A DNA stretch of 64,000 nt from Rhizobium sp. SL86 (GTDB lineage: Bacteria > Pseudomonadota > Alphaproteobacteria > Rhizobiales > Rhizobiaceae). The DNA lies in the NCBI RefSeq assembly GCF_026672545.1, contig NZ_JAPPRJ010000009.1:62001-126000 (forward strand), read 5' to 3'. Below are positions 1-19,657 of this stretch, in pieces (within the stretch, counting starts at the first letter, position 1; each line of letters opens with the position of its first letter). The notes beneath the pieces are model-generated. The model worked only from the letters and a program-made list of their open reading frames with translations, was not told the origin of the DNA and made no database searches. The position numbers were made by a program, and so were the translations under genes.

Positions 1-32
1 TGATCAGCCTCGTGCTGAATATCAGCATCTGA
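1..32 (+). CDS. secE: SecE, preprotein translocase subunit (3' end only)
   Basis: Only the last nine or ten codons are in the window. Frame 3 reads ISLVLNISI followed by TGA at 30-32, which resembles the hydrophobic C-terminal end of rhizobial SecE (a WxLSLxLN-type tail). SecE is the small membrane subunit of the SecYEG channel and lies directly before nusG in most bacteria, so position supports the call. The stop is 17 bases before the nusG ATG. The 5' part is cut off by the window edge, so identity rests mainly on synteny. Confidence 0.7.
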   Translation, partial: ISLVLNISI

Positions 33-49
33 ATTCTGTGGAGATGAAA

Positions 50-580
50 ATGGCGGCACGTTGGTACATCGTCCACGCGTATTCGAATTTTGAAAAGAAG
101 GTTGCGGAAGACATCGAGAACAAGGCTCGCCAGAAGGGCTTGGAGCATCTGTTCGAGAAGATTCTGGTGCCGACCGAAAAGGTTGTCGAAGTGCGCCGCG
201 GCCGCAAGGTCGATAGCGAGCGGAAGTTTTTCCCCGGCTATGTTCTGGTGCGCGCCAACCTGACCGATGAGGCTTATCACCTCATCAAGAACACGCCGAA
301 GGTCACCGGGTTCCTCGGGTCCGACAATAAGCCTGTTCCGATTCCGGATTATGAAGCCGACCGAATCCTGGGCCAAGTCCAGGAGGGTGTCGAGCGTCCG
401 AAGGCGTCGATCTCCTTCGAAATCGGCGAGCAGGTCCGTGTTTCGGACGGTCCCTTCGCTTCGTTCAACGGCATCGTTCAGGATGTCGATGAAGAGCGTT
501 CGCGCCTCAAGGTCGAGGTGTCCATTTTCGGCCGCGCGACGCCGGTCGAGCTTGAATACGGTCAGGTCGAAAAGGTCTGA
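50..580 (+). CDS. nusG: NusG, transcription termination/antitermination factor
   Basis: NusG binds RNA polymerase, suppresses pausing and couples transcription to Rho or to the ribosome. The 176-residue product has an NGN domain (about residues 1-110, with the FFPGYVLV core) and a C-terminal KOW domain (about 120-176, GEQVRVSDGPFASFNG). In-frame GTG (38) and ATG (44) codons lie upstream, but the GGAG at 40-43 is correctly spaced (6 nt) only for the ATG at 50, which also gives the usual rhizobial N-terminus MAARWYIVHAYSNFEKKV. It lies between secE and rplK as in most bacteria. Confidence 0.97.
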   Translation: MAARWYIVHAYSNFEKKVAEDIENKARQKGLEHLFEKILVPTEKVVEVRRGRKVDSERKFFPGYVLVRANLTDEAYHLIKNTPKVTGFLGSDNKPVPIPDYEADRILGQVQEGVERPKASISFEIGEQVRVSDGPFASFNGIVQDVDEERSRLKVEVSIFGRATPVELEYGQVEKV

Positions 581-726
581 TCCGACGCGGGGAGAAATCC
601 CCGAATCGCGCGTGGGAGGTGCCGCCTGATAGCCGGGCGCGTTAATCCGAACCACGCAACCGCAGCCGTCACCCCAGTCGGGTGGCACATGGGCCGGGCA
701 ACCGGTCTGATTAGAAAGGCAGAGAA
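581..726 (+). other. nusG-rplK spacer, probable L11 operon leader
   Basis: This is a 146-base GC-rich non-coding spacer. It shows several short complementary G/C blocks but no single dominant hairpin and no clear -35/-10 pair. In enterobacteria the rplKAJL-rpoBC promoter and L1-target region lie in this interval. That this spacer does the same is inference from position only. Confidence 0.35.
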
Positions 727-1158
727 ATGGCTAAGAAAGTCGCCGGCCAGCTCAAGCTGCAGGTCAAGGCAGGGTCCGCTAACCCGTCCCCGCCGATTGG
801 TCCCGCACTTGGTCAGCGTGGCATCAACATCATGGAATTCTGCAAGGCGTTCAACGCCGCCACGCAGGAAATGGAAAAGGGTATGCCGATCCCGGTCGTC
901 ATCACCTATTACCAGGACAAGTCCTTCACCTTCGCGATGAAGCAGCCGCCGGTCACCTACTGGCTGAAGAAGGAAGCGAAGATCCAGTCCGGTTCCAAGA
1001 CGCCTGGCAAGGGCGCCAAGGCCGGCACCATCACCAAGGCTCAGGTCCGTGCGATCGCTGAAGCCAAGATGAAGGATCTGAACGCGGCTGACGTCGAAGG
1101 CGCAATGCTGATGGTTGAGGGCTCTGCCCGCTCCATGGGCCTGGAAGTGGTGGCTTGA
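727..1158 (+). CDS. rplK: 50S ribosomal protein L11
   Basis: L11 sits at the base of the ribosomal stalk on the GTPase-associated region of 23S rRNA and is needed for stringent-response sensing by RelA-type enzymes. The product is 143 residues, the usual length. The N-terminal domain shows the proline-rich [13 protein letters not shown] segment, and the C-terminal RNA-binding half ends SMGLEVVA. The stop is two bases before the rplA ATG, so the L11 and L1 genes are probably translationally coupled. Confidence 0.98.
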   Translation: MAKKVAGQLKLQVKAGSANPSPPIGPALGQRGINIMEFCKAFNAATQEMEKGMPIPVVITYYQDKSFTFAMKQPPVTYWLKKEAKIQSGSKTPGKGAKAGTITKAQVRAIAEAKMKDLNAADVEGAMLMVEGSARSMGLEVVA

Positions 1159-1160
1159 TC

Positions 1161-1856
1161 ATGGCAAAGCTTGCAAAGCGTATTCAGAAGACCCGCGAAG
1201 GCATTGATCCGACGAAGCTGGTTGCTCTTTCCGACGCCATCTCGCTCGTCAAGGACCGCGCAACCGCGAAGTTCGACGAAACCATCGAAATCGCCATGAA
1301 CCTCGGCGTTGACCCGCGTCATGCCGACCAGATGGTTCGCGGCGTTGTCAACCTGCCGAACGGCACCGGCCGCGACGTTCGCGTCGCCGTCTTCGCACGT
1401 GGCGCCAAGGCTGACGAAGCCAAGGCTGCCGGTGCAGACGTCGTTGGCGCCGAAGACCTCGTCGAAATCGTCCAGGGCGGCAAGATCGACTTCGATCGCT
1501 GCATCGCGACCCCGGACATGATGCCGCTCGTCGGTCGTCTCGGTAAGGTTCTCGGCCCGCGTGGCATGATGCCGAACCCGAAGGTCGGCACGGTCACCAT
1601 GGATGTTGCCGGTGCGGTAAAGGCCTCCAAGGGCGGCGCCGTCGAGTTCCGCGTCGAAAAGGCTGGTATCATCCATGCCGGTATCGGCAAGGCCTCGTTC
1701 GAAGCCAAGGCTCTGGAAGAGAACATCAAGGCATTCGCCGATGCTGTTCTGAAGGCAAAGCCGGCTGGCGCCAAGGGCAACTACGTCAAGCGCGTTGCGC
1801 TGTCCTCGACCATGGGTCCGGGCGTGCGCGTCGAGCCGTCGACGGTCCTCGCTTAA
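1161..1856 (+). CDS. rplA: 50S ribosomal protein L1
   Basis: L1 forms the mobile L1 stalk at the E site and in many bacteria represses its own operon by binding the L11 leader. The product is 231 residues with the [13 protein letters not shown] segment of the RNA-binding face. An upstream in-frame TTG at 1155 would overlap rplK, but the ATG at 1161 gives the standard start [14 protein letters not shown]. The gene follows rplK by two bases, so reinitiation is likely. Confidence 0.98.
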   Translation: MAKLAKRIQKTREGIDPTKLVALSDAISLVKDRATAKFDETIEIAMNLGVDPRHADQMVRGVVNLPNGTGRDVRVAVFARGAKADEAKAAGADVVGAEDLVEIVQGGKIDFDRCIATPDMMPLVGRLGKVLGPRGMMPNPKVGTVTMDVAGAVKASKGGAVEFRVEKAGIIHAGIGKASFEAKALEENIKAFADAVLKAKPAGAKGNYVKRVALSSTMGPGVRVEPSTVLA

Positions 1857-2213
1857 GTTTTTCGCGGCAAGGCTTTCGGGCCTTGTCGTATGAGCAAGAA
1901 TTTCCGGGCCTTCGGGCCCGGAAAGATCCGGGGAAACCCGGATACTCCTGTCCGAGATTGTGGGTGGTTTCGACCTTAATCGTATGACCTGCATGAGACG
2001 GGTAAGACCTGGATTTTCAACAGGCGCGCGTGATGCGCCCCTGAGGGTTCCGGTTCGAACCTGATGTGCCTTGTGCCATGAGCCTTCGGGCTCAAGTGCG
2101 GGGGGACAGGATCCTCGAGCGCCGCTCGGGATCTTGAAAATGAGATCCCTTGGGGCAAAGGCAACCCGGCAGGTCCCGATCCTTCGATCGGTCCTGTCAA
2201 CTGGAGACAGACA
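1857..2213 (+). promoter_or_regulatory. rplA-rplJ intergenic region, candidate L10 leader
   Basis: The 357-base spacer holds no gene. It begins with three stacked hairpins: 1865-1873 with 1880-1888; a perfect 10-bp stem at 1901-1910/1915-1924 closed by TTCG; and a perfect 7-bp stem at 1926-1932/1937-1943 closed by the GNRA loop GAAA. From about 1990 onward is a further structured region ending in CTGGAGAC before the GTG of rplJ. In many bacteria this position holds the L10(L12)4-binding autoregulatory leader. Assignment here is by position and structure, not by a covariance-model match. Confidence 0.5.
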
Positions 2214-2732
2214 GTGGAAAGAGCGGAAAAACGCGAATTCGTCACGGAGCTGAACGAAGTCTTCAAGGCTTCTGGTTCGGTTGTCGTGGCCCACTATGCT
2301 GGTGTCACCGTTGCGCAGATGAACGACTTCCGTTCGAAGATGCGCGCGGCTGGCGGCACCGTCAAAGTCGCGAAGAACCGTCTGGCCAAGATCGCTCTTC
2401 AGGGCACGGAGTCGGAAGGGATGATCGATCTCTTCAAGGGCCAGACGCTGATTGCATACAGCGCCGACCCGATCACGGCTCCCAAGGTCGTCATGGATTT
2501 CGCCAAGACCAACGACAAGCTCGTTGTTCTGGGTGGCGCCATGGGCTCGACCACGCTTAACGCGGAAGGCGTCAAGTCGCTTGCGACCCTGCCTTCGCTG
2601 GACGAACTGCGTGCAAAGCTGCTGGGTATGATTCAGACCCCGGCAACCCGCATCGCAGGCGTCGTTCAGGCACCGGCAGCTCAGCTCGCCCGCGTTTTTG
2701 CGGCCTACGCAAAGAAGGACGAAGCCGCTTGA
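2214..2732 (+). CDS. rplJ: 50S ribosomal protein L10 (GTG start)
   Basis: L10 anchors L7/L12 dimers to the ribosome. The product is 172 residues: a globular rRNA-binding N-terminal part ([20 protein letters not shown]) and a C-terminal helix that carries the L7/L12 dimers. The start is GTG at 2214 with TGGAG about 9 bases upstream, and no nearby ATG gives a better start. It lies behind the structured leader and 60 bases before rplL. Confidence 0.97.
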   Translation: MERAEKREFVTELNEVFKASGSVVVAHYAGVTVAQMNDFRSKMRAAGGTVKVAKNRLAKIALQGTESEGMIDLFKGQTLIAYSADPITAPKVVMDFAKTNDKLVVLGGAMGSTTLNAEGVKSLATLPSLDELRAKLLGMIQTPATRIAGVVQAPAAQLARVFAAYAKKDEAA

Positions 2733-2792
2733 GGCGGTTTTTCGCTGTAACAAACCAACCAGTTCGAACCGAACATACAAGGAACTATCAAA

Positions 2793-3170
<378 letters not shown>

Positions 3171-3184
3171 TATCGAAATGCGGT

Positions 3185-3268
3185 GGAAGAGGGCACTTTT
3201 GCCCTCTTCCATTGTTCATTTCTCTGGACCTGATTACCCAAAAGCCGGTGAAACGGCTTTTGGGTAAT
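3185..3268 (+). terminator. Tandem hairpins between rplL and rpoB (attenuator or RNase III-type processing site)
   Basis: Two perfect stems lie in the 257-base rplL-rpoB spacer: 11 bp at 3185-3195/3200-3210 with loop CTTT, and 15 bp at 3233-3247/3254-3268 with loop GTGAAA. Neither is followed by a proper T-run, so full termination is unlikely. In E. coli the same spacer has a partial attenuator and an RNase III site that set the lower output of rpoBC relative to rplJL. A similar role is inferred. Confidence 0.6.
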
Positions 3269-3427
3269 GGGTTCTTCAAGAGGATGGTTTCGCTTCGTGA
3301 TGCACGGCAATCCGGCCGGCGGACCGAGTGACGGAACGAGATTGAACAAAACCCATGATAGACGGGGTCGACTGGCCAGCGTGCCCCGTCCGTTGCAGGC
3401 CCGGATGCAATTTTTGAAGGAGCGACG

Positions 3428-7564
<4,137 letters not shown>

Positions 7565-7577
7565 GCAAAACGACTGG

Positions 7578-7602
7578 AGCGCGCGCCTTGACGGCGCGCG
7601 CT
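7578..7602 (+). terminator. GC-rich hairpin in the rpoB-rpoC spacer
   Basis: This is a perfect 10-bp stem (7578-7587 with 7593-7602, all G/C except one terminal A-T pair, loop TTGAC) 13 bases after the rpoB stop. No T-run follows, so it is more likely an mRNA-stabilising or processing structure than a terminator. The rest of the 186-base spacer has no recognised element before the GGAG preceding rpoC. Confidence 0.45.
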
Positions 7603-7750
7603 GCCCCACCCGCTGGAAACCATTCATCGGGCAGGGGAATTTCGCCGCATTTCGCGGCTATGACCGTTTTAGGCAGTGGCCGGCCTCCCGGGATCAATAG
7701 GGCCGGACCATCTGCAAGCTGAGGGCTGATCGCCCCATAAGGAGATAGGC

Positions 7751-11965
<4,215 letters not shown>

Positions 11966-12011
11966 GGAAAGGCGAGGGCGGTCTGCCGCCCTGCCATCCA
12001 ACCGACATCAG

Positions 12012-12047
12012 AAAAGCGCCTGGAGAAATCCGGGCGCTTTTTTCTTT
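12012..12047 (+). terminator. Rho-independent terminator of the rpoBC operon
   Basis: This is a 13-bp stem with one G-T pair (12012-12024 with 12029-12041) closed by a GAAA tetraloop, running directly into a T-rich tract (12038-12047). It lies 46 bases after the rpoC stop on the + strand. The geometry is that of a classic intrinsic terminator. Confidence 0.9.
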
Positions 12048-12065
12048 GTCCATTGCGGCTCGTCA

Positions 12066-12099
12066 CAAAAGAAAACGCCGCCGGGAGATCCGACGGCGT
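12066..12099 (-). terminator. Terminator of the convergent small gene
   Basis: Read on the - strand, a stem (ACGCCG at 12094-12099 with CGGCGT at 12075-12080, plus weaker inner pairs) is followed by TTTTCTTTTG. It lies about 50 bases beyond the stop of the 97-residue gene at 12150-12443. With the rpoC terminator it forms a back-to-back pair between convergent transcripts. Confidence 0.6.
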
Positions 12100-12149
12100 G
12101 ACACCACAGGGGCGGCTGGTTGGGGGCGGGCGGCGTTTGCGCCGAAAGC

Positions 12150-12443
12150 TTATCCGAACCGGATGATCGAGACTTCGCCCTCCAGGGCGCCCTGATAGGC
12201 CGCTGCGTGCGGCTCCTCGACCGGTTCCTCGGTCAGGACACCGATCTGGTCGAGATCGGCTTCGATGAAACCTTCCTCGGAGAGTGCGTTCAGCGCCTCG
12301 CGAACGGCCGTGTCGTCGTCGGGGGCGGTCAGAAGGATGTGCAGCTCCGTGCCGGCGCTGTCCTTCGTCTCGTATCCCTTGCCGATGATGATGAAGACCA
12401 TGGGCGAATCGAAGTTGTTGTCATTGTCGGGCGAGGTGATCAT
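12150..12443 (-). CDS. Conserved-looking hypothetical protein, 97 residues
   Basis: This acidic 97-residue protein has no signal peptide or membrane segment. It starts MITSPDNDNNFDSPMVF and ends GEVSIIRFG. The core (VFIIIGKGYE, then TELHILLTAPDDDTAVREAL) suggests a small alpha/beta fold, and the family is not recognised. GGAG sits about 9 bases upstream of the ATG and a terminator follows, so it looks like a real single-gene unit, convergent with rpoC and divergent from the str operon. No function is proposed. Confidence 0.7.
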   Translation of the reverse strand: MITSPDNDNNFDSPMVFIIIGKGYETKDSAGTELHILLTAPDDDTAVREALNALSEEGFIEADLDQIGVLTEEPVEEPHAAAYQGALEGEVSIIRFG

Positions 12444-13090
12444 TCCGATTCACTCCTGGTTCGAGAACGGGCCGACTCAGGATGTAGCCGACTTCTGTCA
12501 GGGATACTTATACCAAGAGCCGATGATGGAAACCCATGCGGTCGAGGGGATTTCGCGCCAAGTCGCTGGCTTGGGCGGGGGTTGCACGGAAATGCGGCGG
12601 GGAATCACACGTTCAGCCCGGGACACAGGGACATCCGGCACGTGCGCGGACGGGCCAGGGCGGGCGCTCGGACTTGCCAATCCAGTGCCAATGGTTAATG
12701 ATCTCTTGTGACGAAAACAGCGAGCAACAGGCCTAGGCTGGTTCGAGAGCGCTTGTATCGCAGGCGCTTCGGGGACTTTCTTTGCGGCCGGCCCTTGACG
12801 GGACCGGGGTAAAACAGTAAACGCCCCGCATCGGAAGCTATGTGAGGCTTGCCCGTTTGGAACGCCTGTTCCTCTCTTGGCCTCAAACAAGCGTCCAAAA
12901 CGCACGTTGAAGACAGGTATGCTGCACGCATGACGCACGTGATGCGTCCTCTGCTTTATGTGGTCCACCGGAAAGATCCGGCTGGGCCACGTTTCGCGCA
13001 TGTTGAAATGTGTGCCGTGGCCGGAGACGGCGAAACAGTGGCTCTCCCTTGTGGAGGGTCTTGAGACAAGATTTTGCAAGGGATGGGTAT
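12444..13090 (+). promoter_or_regulatory. Upstream region of rpsL (str operon), candidate promoter
   Basis: These 647 bases have no convincing gene; the short ORFs seen lack codon bias and initiation signals. A candidate promoter is TTGACG at 12795-12800, 17 bases, then TAAACG at 12818-12823; the -35 fits the alphaproteobacterial CTTGAC pattern (12794-12799) and the -10 is weak. The next ~270 bases would be a long 5' leader containing the small hairpin GACGCA-CGTGA-TGCGTC near 12930-12947. The divergent small gene probably also has its promoter here. Confidence 0.4.
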
Positions 13091-13462
13091 ATGCCTACCG
13101 TAAACCAGCTGATCCGTAAGCCCCGCCAGGCACAGGTAAAGCGCAACAAGGTGCCTGCACTGCAGGAAAACCCGCAGAAGCGCGGCGTTTGCACCCGCGT
13201 CTACACGACGACCCCGAAGAAGCCGAACTCGGCTCTGCGTAAGGTCGCCAAGATCCGTCTGACCAATGGCTTTGAAGTCATTGGCTACATTCCGGGTGAA
13301 GGTCACAACCTGCAGGAACACTCCGTCGTCATGATCCGTGGCGGCCGCGTAAAGGACTTGCCGGGTGTGCGTTACCACATCATCCGCGGTGTTCTCGATA
13401 CCCAGGGTGTCAAGAACCGCAAGCAGCGCCGCTCGAAGTACGGCGCGAAGCGTCCGAAGTAA
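13091..13462 (+). CDS. rpsL: 30S ribosomal protein S12
   Basis: S12 is a decoding-site protein of the 30S subunit. The ATG at 13091 gives [13 protein letters not shown] and 123 residues, the normal length; AAGGGATGGG lies upstream. Lys43 ([12 protein letters not shown]) and Lys88 ([11 protein letters not shown]), the classic streptomycin-resistance positions, are both wild type. First gene of the rpsL-rpsG-fusA-tuf (str) group. Confidence 0.98.
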
Positions 13463-13525
13463 TTCACCCAGATCCCGGCGCCGCGCGAGGTCCTCCGCGT
13501 GTTAAGGCGCCTTCGTCGCATTTAA

Positions 13526-14008
<483 letters not shown>

Positions 14009-14041
14009 TTAAGATCCGATCGAAATTCGAAAGGCAGTCCT

Positions 14042-16141
14042 ATGGCTCGCGAGTATAAAATCGAAGACTACCGTAATTTCGGTATCATGGCGCACATTGA
14101 CGCCGGCAAGACGACGACCACCGAGCGTATCCTCTACTACACCGGTAAGTCGCACAAGATCGGCGAAGTCCATGACGGCGCCGCGACCATGGACTGGATG
14201 GAGCAGGAGCAGGAGCGTGGCATCACCATCACGTCCGCTGCGACCACGACCTTCTGGAAGGGTCGCGACGGCAAGATGCGTCGCTTCAACATCATCGACA
14301 CCCCCGGCCACGTCGACTTCACCATCGAAGTCGAGCGTTCGCTGCGTGTTCTCGACGGTGCGATTGCTCTGCTCGACGCCAACGCTGGTGTTGAGCCGCA
14401 GACGGAAACCGTCTGGCGTCAGGCCGAGAAGTATCATGTTCCGCGCATGATCTTCTGCAACAAGATGGACAAGACCGGCGCTGACTTCTACCGCTCGGTT
14501 GAGATGATCAAGACCCGTCTCGGCGCAACGGCTGTTGTCATGCAGCTGCCGATCGGCGCTGAAACCGAGTTCAAGGGCGTTGTCGACCTGATCGAGATGA
14601 ATGCTCTCGTCTGGCGCGACGAATCGCTCGGCGCCCAGTGGGACGTCGTCGAAATCCCGGAAGACATGAAGGCGAAGGCCGAAGAATATCGTGAAAAGCT
14701 GATCGAGACGGTTGTCGAGATCGACGAAGACGCGATGGAAGCCTACCTGAACGGCGAGATGCCGGACAACGACAAGATCCGTGAACTGGTTCGCCGCGGC
14801 ACGATCGACGTCAAGTTCCACCCGATGTTCTGCGGCACGGCTTTCAAGAACAAGGGCGTTCAGCCGCTCCTCGACGCGGTTGTCGACTACCTGCCGTCGC
14901 CGCTCGACATTCCGGCGATCAAGGGCATCGACTTCAAGACCGAAGCCGAGATCGAGCGTCATGCCGACGACAGCGAGCCGCTCGCCATGCTGGCGTTCAA
15001 GATCATGAACGACCCCTTCGTTGGTTCGCTCACCTTCGCCCGCATCTATTCCGGCAAGCTGGAAAAGGGCGCATCGGTCATGAACACGGTCAAGGACAAG
15101 CGCGAGCGCGTCGGCCGTATGCTGCAGATGCACTCCAACAGCCGTGAAGACATCGAAGAAGCCTTTGCAGGCGACATCGTTGCTCTCGCAGGCCTGAAGG
15201 AAACCACCACGGGTGACACGCTCTGCGATCCCCTGAAGCCGGTTATCCTTGAGCGCATGGAATTCCCCGAGCCGGTCATCCAGATCGCGATCGAGCCGAA
15301 GTCCAAGGGCGACCAGGAAAAGATGGGCCTCGCGCTCAACCGCCTGGCAGCCGAAGACCCGTCCTTCCGCGTCAAGACCGACACGGAATCCGGCCAGACG
15401 ATCATTGCCGGCATGGGCGAACTTCACCTCGACATCATCGTCGACCGCATGCGTCGCGAGTTCAAGGTTGAAGCCACCGTCGGTGCTCCGCAGGTTGCCT
15501 ACCGTGAAACCATCACGAAGGCCCACGAAGAAGATTACACGCACAAGAAGCAGTCCGGTGGTACCGGTCAGTTCGCGCGCGTCAAGATCATCTTCGAACC
15601 GAACCCGGAAGGCGAAGACTTCAAGTTCGAATCCAAGATCGTCGGTGGTGCAGTTCCGAAGGAATACATCCCGGGCGTTCAGAAGGGTATCGAAAGCGTT
15701 CTGTCGTCGGGTCCGCTCGCTGGCTTCCCGATGCTGGGTGTCAAGGCGACCCTCGTTGACGGTGCCTTCCACGATGTTGACTCGTCGGTTCTCGCCTTCG
15801 AAATCGCATCGCGCGCCTGCTTCCGTGAAGCGGCCAAGAAGGCTGGTGCCCAGCTTCTCGAGCCGATGATGAAGGTCGAAGTCGTGACGCCGGAAGATTA
15901 CGTCGGTGACGTGATCGGCGACCTGAACTCCCGTCGCGGTCAGATCCAGGGCCAGGAAAGCCGCGGTATCGCCGTGGTCATCAACGCCCACGTGCCGCTG
16001 GCCAACATGTTCAAGTACGTCGACAACCTGCGCTCCATGTCCCAGGGCCGCGCGCAGTACTCGATGGTCTTCGATCACTACGCTCCGGTTCCGACGAACG
16101 TCGCACAGGAAATCCAGGCAAAGTACTCCGGTCAGAAGTGA
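14042..16141 (+). CDS. fusA: Elongation factor G
   Basis: This GTPase drives ribosomal translocation and, with RRF, recycling. The 699-residue product has a P-loop ([15 protein letters not shown]), the switch-[11 protein letters not shown] and the specificity motif NKMDKTG, followed by the domain II-V architecture through [18 protein letters not shown]. It is full length for the family. AAAGGCAG lies just before the ATG at 14042, and rpsG is 33 bases upstream. Confidence 0.99.
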   Translation: MAREYKIEDYRNFGIMAHIDAGKTTTTERILYYTGKSHKIGEVHDGAATMDWMEQEQERGITITSAATTTFWKGRDGKMRRFNIIDTPGHVDFTIEVERSLRVLDGAIALLDANAGVEPQTETVWRQAEKYHVPRMIFCNKMDKTGADFYRSVEMIKTRLGATAVVMQLPIGAETEFKGVVDLIEMNALVWRDESLGAQWDVVEIPEDMKAKAEEYREKLIETVVEIDEDAMEAYLNGEMPDNDKIRELVRRGTIDVKFHPMFCGTAFKNKGVQPLLDAVVDYLPSPLDIPAIKGIDFKTEAEIERHADDSEPLAMLAFKIMNDPFVGSLTFARIYSGKLEKGASVMNTVKDKRERVGRMLQMHSNSREDIEEAFAGDIVALAGLKETTTGDTLCDPLKPVILERMEFPEPVIQIAIEPKSKGDQEKMGLALNRLAAEDPSFRVKTDTESGQTIIAGMGELHLDIIVDRMRREFKVEATVGAPQVAYRETITKAHEEDYTHKKQSGGTGQFARVKIIFEPNPEGEDFKFESKIVGGAVPKEYIPGVQKGIESVLSSGPLAGFPMLGVKATLVDGAFHDVDSSVLAFEIASRACFREAAKKAGAQLLEPMMKVEVVTPEDYVGDVIGDLNSRRGQIQGQESRGIAVVINAHVPLANMFKYVDNLRSMSQGRAQYSMVFDHYAPVPTNVAQEIQAKYSGQK

Positions 16142-16216
16142 CCGGGGTAACCCTGACCTACAAAAAGACCTAGGAATAGCTCCGCCCTTCGCGGGGAAAC
16201 AGATGGAGAGCCTGAA

Positions 16217-17392
<1,176 letters not shown>

Positions 17393-17402
17393 TCTTTGAA
17401 GG

Positions 17403-17432
17403 TCCGGGCGAGGGGTGATCTCCTCGCCCGGA
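17403..17432 (+). terminator. Hairpin after tuf (terminator or attenuator)
   Basis: This is a perfect 11-bp stem (17403-17413 with 17422-17432, loop of 8) 10 bases after the tuf stop, followed by only a short TTT. The strong stem with a weak U-tract suggests partial termination between the str and S10 gene groups. Confidence 0.6.
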
Positions 17433-17727
17433 TTTGCAAGGCTTGAAAAAAAGTTCGCGGGTTGAGGGGTAAAGCCCCTTGCTTGTGACACAAAAATGTA
17501 GCAAATGGCGCGCGAGCGCGATTTGCCGCCTGCTTCGATTTATTCAGGCAGGCAGACCAATCCAAAAGGTGGGCTTCTGGCCCGAAGAGTGGATGGGGAT
17601 ACGGACCAGCGGAGCTGGATCCGGTGTCCCCCTCGATCTTTGACACCGGTGGTCCGCCTTTGAGAGAGAAACGCCCCTGTGCCGTCGTTTGGTGCCGGGG
17701 AAGAAAACAGAACAAGGATAACGTCGA
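17433..17727 (+). promoter_or_regulatory. Structured leader in front of rpsJ
   Basis: This is the rest of the 335-base tuf-rpsJ spacer. It has no gene and no clear promoter hexamers. Visible pairings are GCAAAT/ATTTGC (17501-17506/17521-17526), a 9-bp stem with one bulge (17524-17532/17545-17554), which shares bases with the former, and a perfect 8-bp stem (17621-17628/17642-17649). The two overlapping stems could be alternatives. An S10-operon leader role is inferred from position; no similarity to the enterobacterial L4 target is claimed. Confidence 0.4.
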
Positions 17728-18036
17728 ATGAACGGCCAAAATATCCGCATTCGCCTGAAGGCGTTCGATCACCGGATCCTCGATGCTTCTACGCGCGAGA
17801 TCGTGTCGACGGCGAAGCGCACCGGAGCAAGTGTCCGGGGCCCCGTTCCGCTTCCGACTCGCATCGAGAAGTTTACGGTAAACCGGTCCCCTCACATCGA
17901 TAAGAAGAGCCGCGAGCAGTTCGAGATGCGCACGCACAAGCGCCTGCTCGACATCGTTGATCCCACCCCGCAGACGGTAGATGCGCTGATGAAGCTCGAT
18001 CTCGCCGCCGGCGTCGACGTGGAAATCAAGCTCTGA
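17728..18036 (+). CDS. rpsJ: 30S ribosomal protein S10
   Basis: S10 belongs to the 30S head and also acts as NusE, the NusB partner in rRNA antitermination. The 102-residue product starts [19 protein letters not shown] and has the [20 protein letters not shown] loop region. It is the first gene of the S10 cluster, with AAGGATAACGTCG before the ATG, and follows a structured leader. Confidence 0.98.
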   Translation: MNGQNIRIRLKAFDHRILDASTREIVSTAKRTGASVRGPVPLPTRIEKFTVNRSPHIDKKSREQFEMRTHKRLLDIVDPTPQTVDALMKLDLAAGVDVEIKL

Positions 18037-18072
18037 GGTCTGCCCTCGGGCTGAGTGAGAAGGATTGAACCG

Positions 18073-18714
18073 ATGCGTTCAGGTGTAATTGCACAGAAGG
18101 TCGGCATGACCCGCGTCTACAACGACGCCGGCGAACATGTTCCGGTAACGGTTCTGCGCGTTGACAACTGCCAGGTTGTCGCGCAGCGCACCGTTGAAAA
18201 GAACGGCTACACCGCCGTTCAGCTTGGCGCAGGCCAGGCCAAGGTCAAGAATACAAGCAAGGGTATGCGCGGTCATTTCGCGGTTGCCCAGGTTGAGCCG
18301 AAGCAGAAGCTCGTCGAGTTTCGCGTCGATGCCGACAACCTCATTGATGTCGGCGCGTCGTTGACGCCGAGCCACTTCTCCGCCGGCCAGCTGGTCGACG
18401 TGACGGGCACGAGCATCGGTAAGGGTTTTGCCGGCGCCATGAAGCGTCACAACTTCGGCGGTCTGCGTGCCACGCACGGTGTGTCCGTTTCGCACCGCTC
18501 GCACGGTTCGACCGGTAACAACCAGGACCCGGGCAAGGTTTGGAAGGGCAAGCGCATGGCTGGCCACATGGGCCAGACCCGCGTCACCACCCAGAACCTC
18601 GAAGTCGTCTCGACGGATGAAGACCGCGGTCTGATCCTCGTCAAGGGCGCCGTTCCCGGTTCGAAGGGGTCCTGGATCATCGTCCGCGACGCCGTCAAGT
18701 CGGCCGCGAAGTAA
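18073..18714 (+). CDS. rplC: 50S ribosomal protein L3
   Basis: L3 is an early-assembly 50S protein whose long loop approaches the peptidyl-transferase centre. The ATG at 18073, with GAAGGA upstream, gives [17 protein letters not shown] and 213 residues; an extended upstream start at 18055 would include non-conserved residues. The motif [20 protein letters not shown] includes the methylated-Gln region typical of L3. Confidence 0.98.
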   Translation: MRSGVIAQKVGMTRVYNDAGEHVPVTVLRVDNCQVVAQRTVEKNGYTAVQLGAGQAKVKNTSKGMRGHFAVAQVEPKQKLVEFRVDADNLIDVGASLTPSHFSAGQLVDVTGTSIGKGFAGAMKRHNFGGLRATHGVSVSHRSHGSTGNNQDPGKVWKGKRMAGHMGQTRVTTQNLEVVSTDEDRGLILVKGAVPGSKGSWIIVRDAVKSAAK

Positions 18715-18729
18715 GGGAGCCTTAAGAAC

Positions 18730-19350
18730 ATGGAATTCAACGTCACGACCCTTGAGGGTAAGGACGCAGGCAAGGTCTCCCTCTCGGATGAGATCTTCGG
18801 CCTCGATCCGCGCCAGGATATCCTGGCTCGCATGGTACGCTGGCAGCTCGCCAAGAAGCAGCAGGGGACTCACAAGTCCAAGGGCCGCTCCGAAGTCGCA
18901 CGCACCGGCTCCAAGATGTACAAGCAGAAGGGTACGGGCCGCGCTCGTCACCATTCGGCTCGCGCTCCGCAGTTCCGCGGCGGTGGTAAGGCTCATGGCC
19001 CGGTTGTCCGCAGCCACGAGCATGACCTGCCGAAGAAGGTGCGCGCTCTGGCGCTCCGTCACGCTTTGTCTGCCAAGCTGAAGGCTGAAGAACTGATCAT
19101 CGTCGATCAGCTCGTTGCAGCCGACGCAAAGACCAAGGCTGTTGCCGGCACGCTCGCAACGCTCGGCCTCACCAACGCGCTTGTTGTTGGTGGTGCGGAA
19201 GTCGACACCAACTTCAAGCTCGCTGCACAGAACATCCCGAATATCGACGTTCTGCCGGTTCAGGGCATCAATGTTTACGACATCCTGCGTCGTGGCAAGC
19301 TCGTGCTTTCCAAGGCTGCGGTTGAAGCTCTCGAGGAGCGGTTCAAATGA
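18730..19350 (+). CDS. rplD: 50S ribosomal protein L4
   Basis: L4 lines the polypeptide exit tunnel through an extended loop, seen here as [20 protein letters not shown]. It has 206 residues. In E. coli L4 represses the S10 operon at its leader; whether it does so here is unknown. Its stop overlaps the rplW start (ATGA, 19347-19350), indicating translational coupling. Confidence 0.98.
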   Translation: MEFNVTTLEGKDAGKVSLSDEIFGLDPRQDILARMVRWQLAKKQQGTHKSKGRSEVARTGSKMYKQKGTGRARHHSARAPQFRGGGKAHGPVVRSHEHDLPKKVRALALRHALSAKLKAEELIIVDQLVAADAKTKAVAGTLATLGLTNALVVGGAEVDTNFKLAAQNIPNIDVLPVQGINVYDILRRGKLVLSKAAVEALEERFK

Positions 19351-19640
19351 CGGATCTTCGCCACTATGATGTGATCGTCTCTCCGGCGATCACCGAAAAG
19401 TCGACGCTGCTTTCTGAGCAGAACCAGGTCGTCTTCAACGTCGCCAAGGACGCGTCCAAGCCGGAAATCAAGGCCGCCGTGGAAGCTCTCTTCGGCGTCA
19501 AGGTCAAGGCCGTCAACACGCTCGTCCGCCTGGGCAAGACCAAGCGTTTCCGCGGCTTCATCGGCAAGCAGAAGGACGTCAAGAAGGCGATCGTCACGCT
19601 TGCTGAAGGTCAGTCCATCGACGTGTCGACGGGCGTCTGA
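19347..19640 (+). CDS. rplW: 50S ribosomal protein L23
   Basis: L23 sits at the exit-tunnel rim and is the docking site for trigger factor and SRP. It has 97 residues, with the [13 protein letters not shown] start region and the [16 protein letters not shown] loop. It overlaps rplD by four bases. Confidence 0.98.
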   Translation: MTDLRHYDVIVSPAITEKSTLLSEQNQVVFNVAKDASKPEIKAAVEALFGVKVKAVNTLVRLGKTKRFRGFIGKQKDVKKAIVTLAEGQSIDVSTGV

Positions 19641-19657
19641 GGTAGGGAAGAAGTACA

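Noticed and set aside
38-49. Upstream GTG/ATG starts for nusG
   Set aside because: The GGAG at 40-43 would overlap or abut these starts; the ATG at 50 has correct spacing and gives the family-typical N-terminus.
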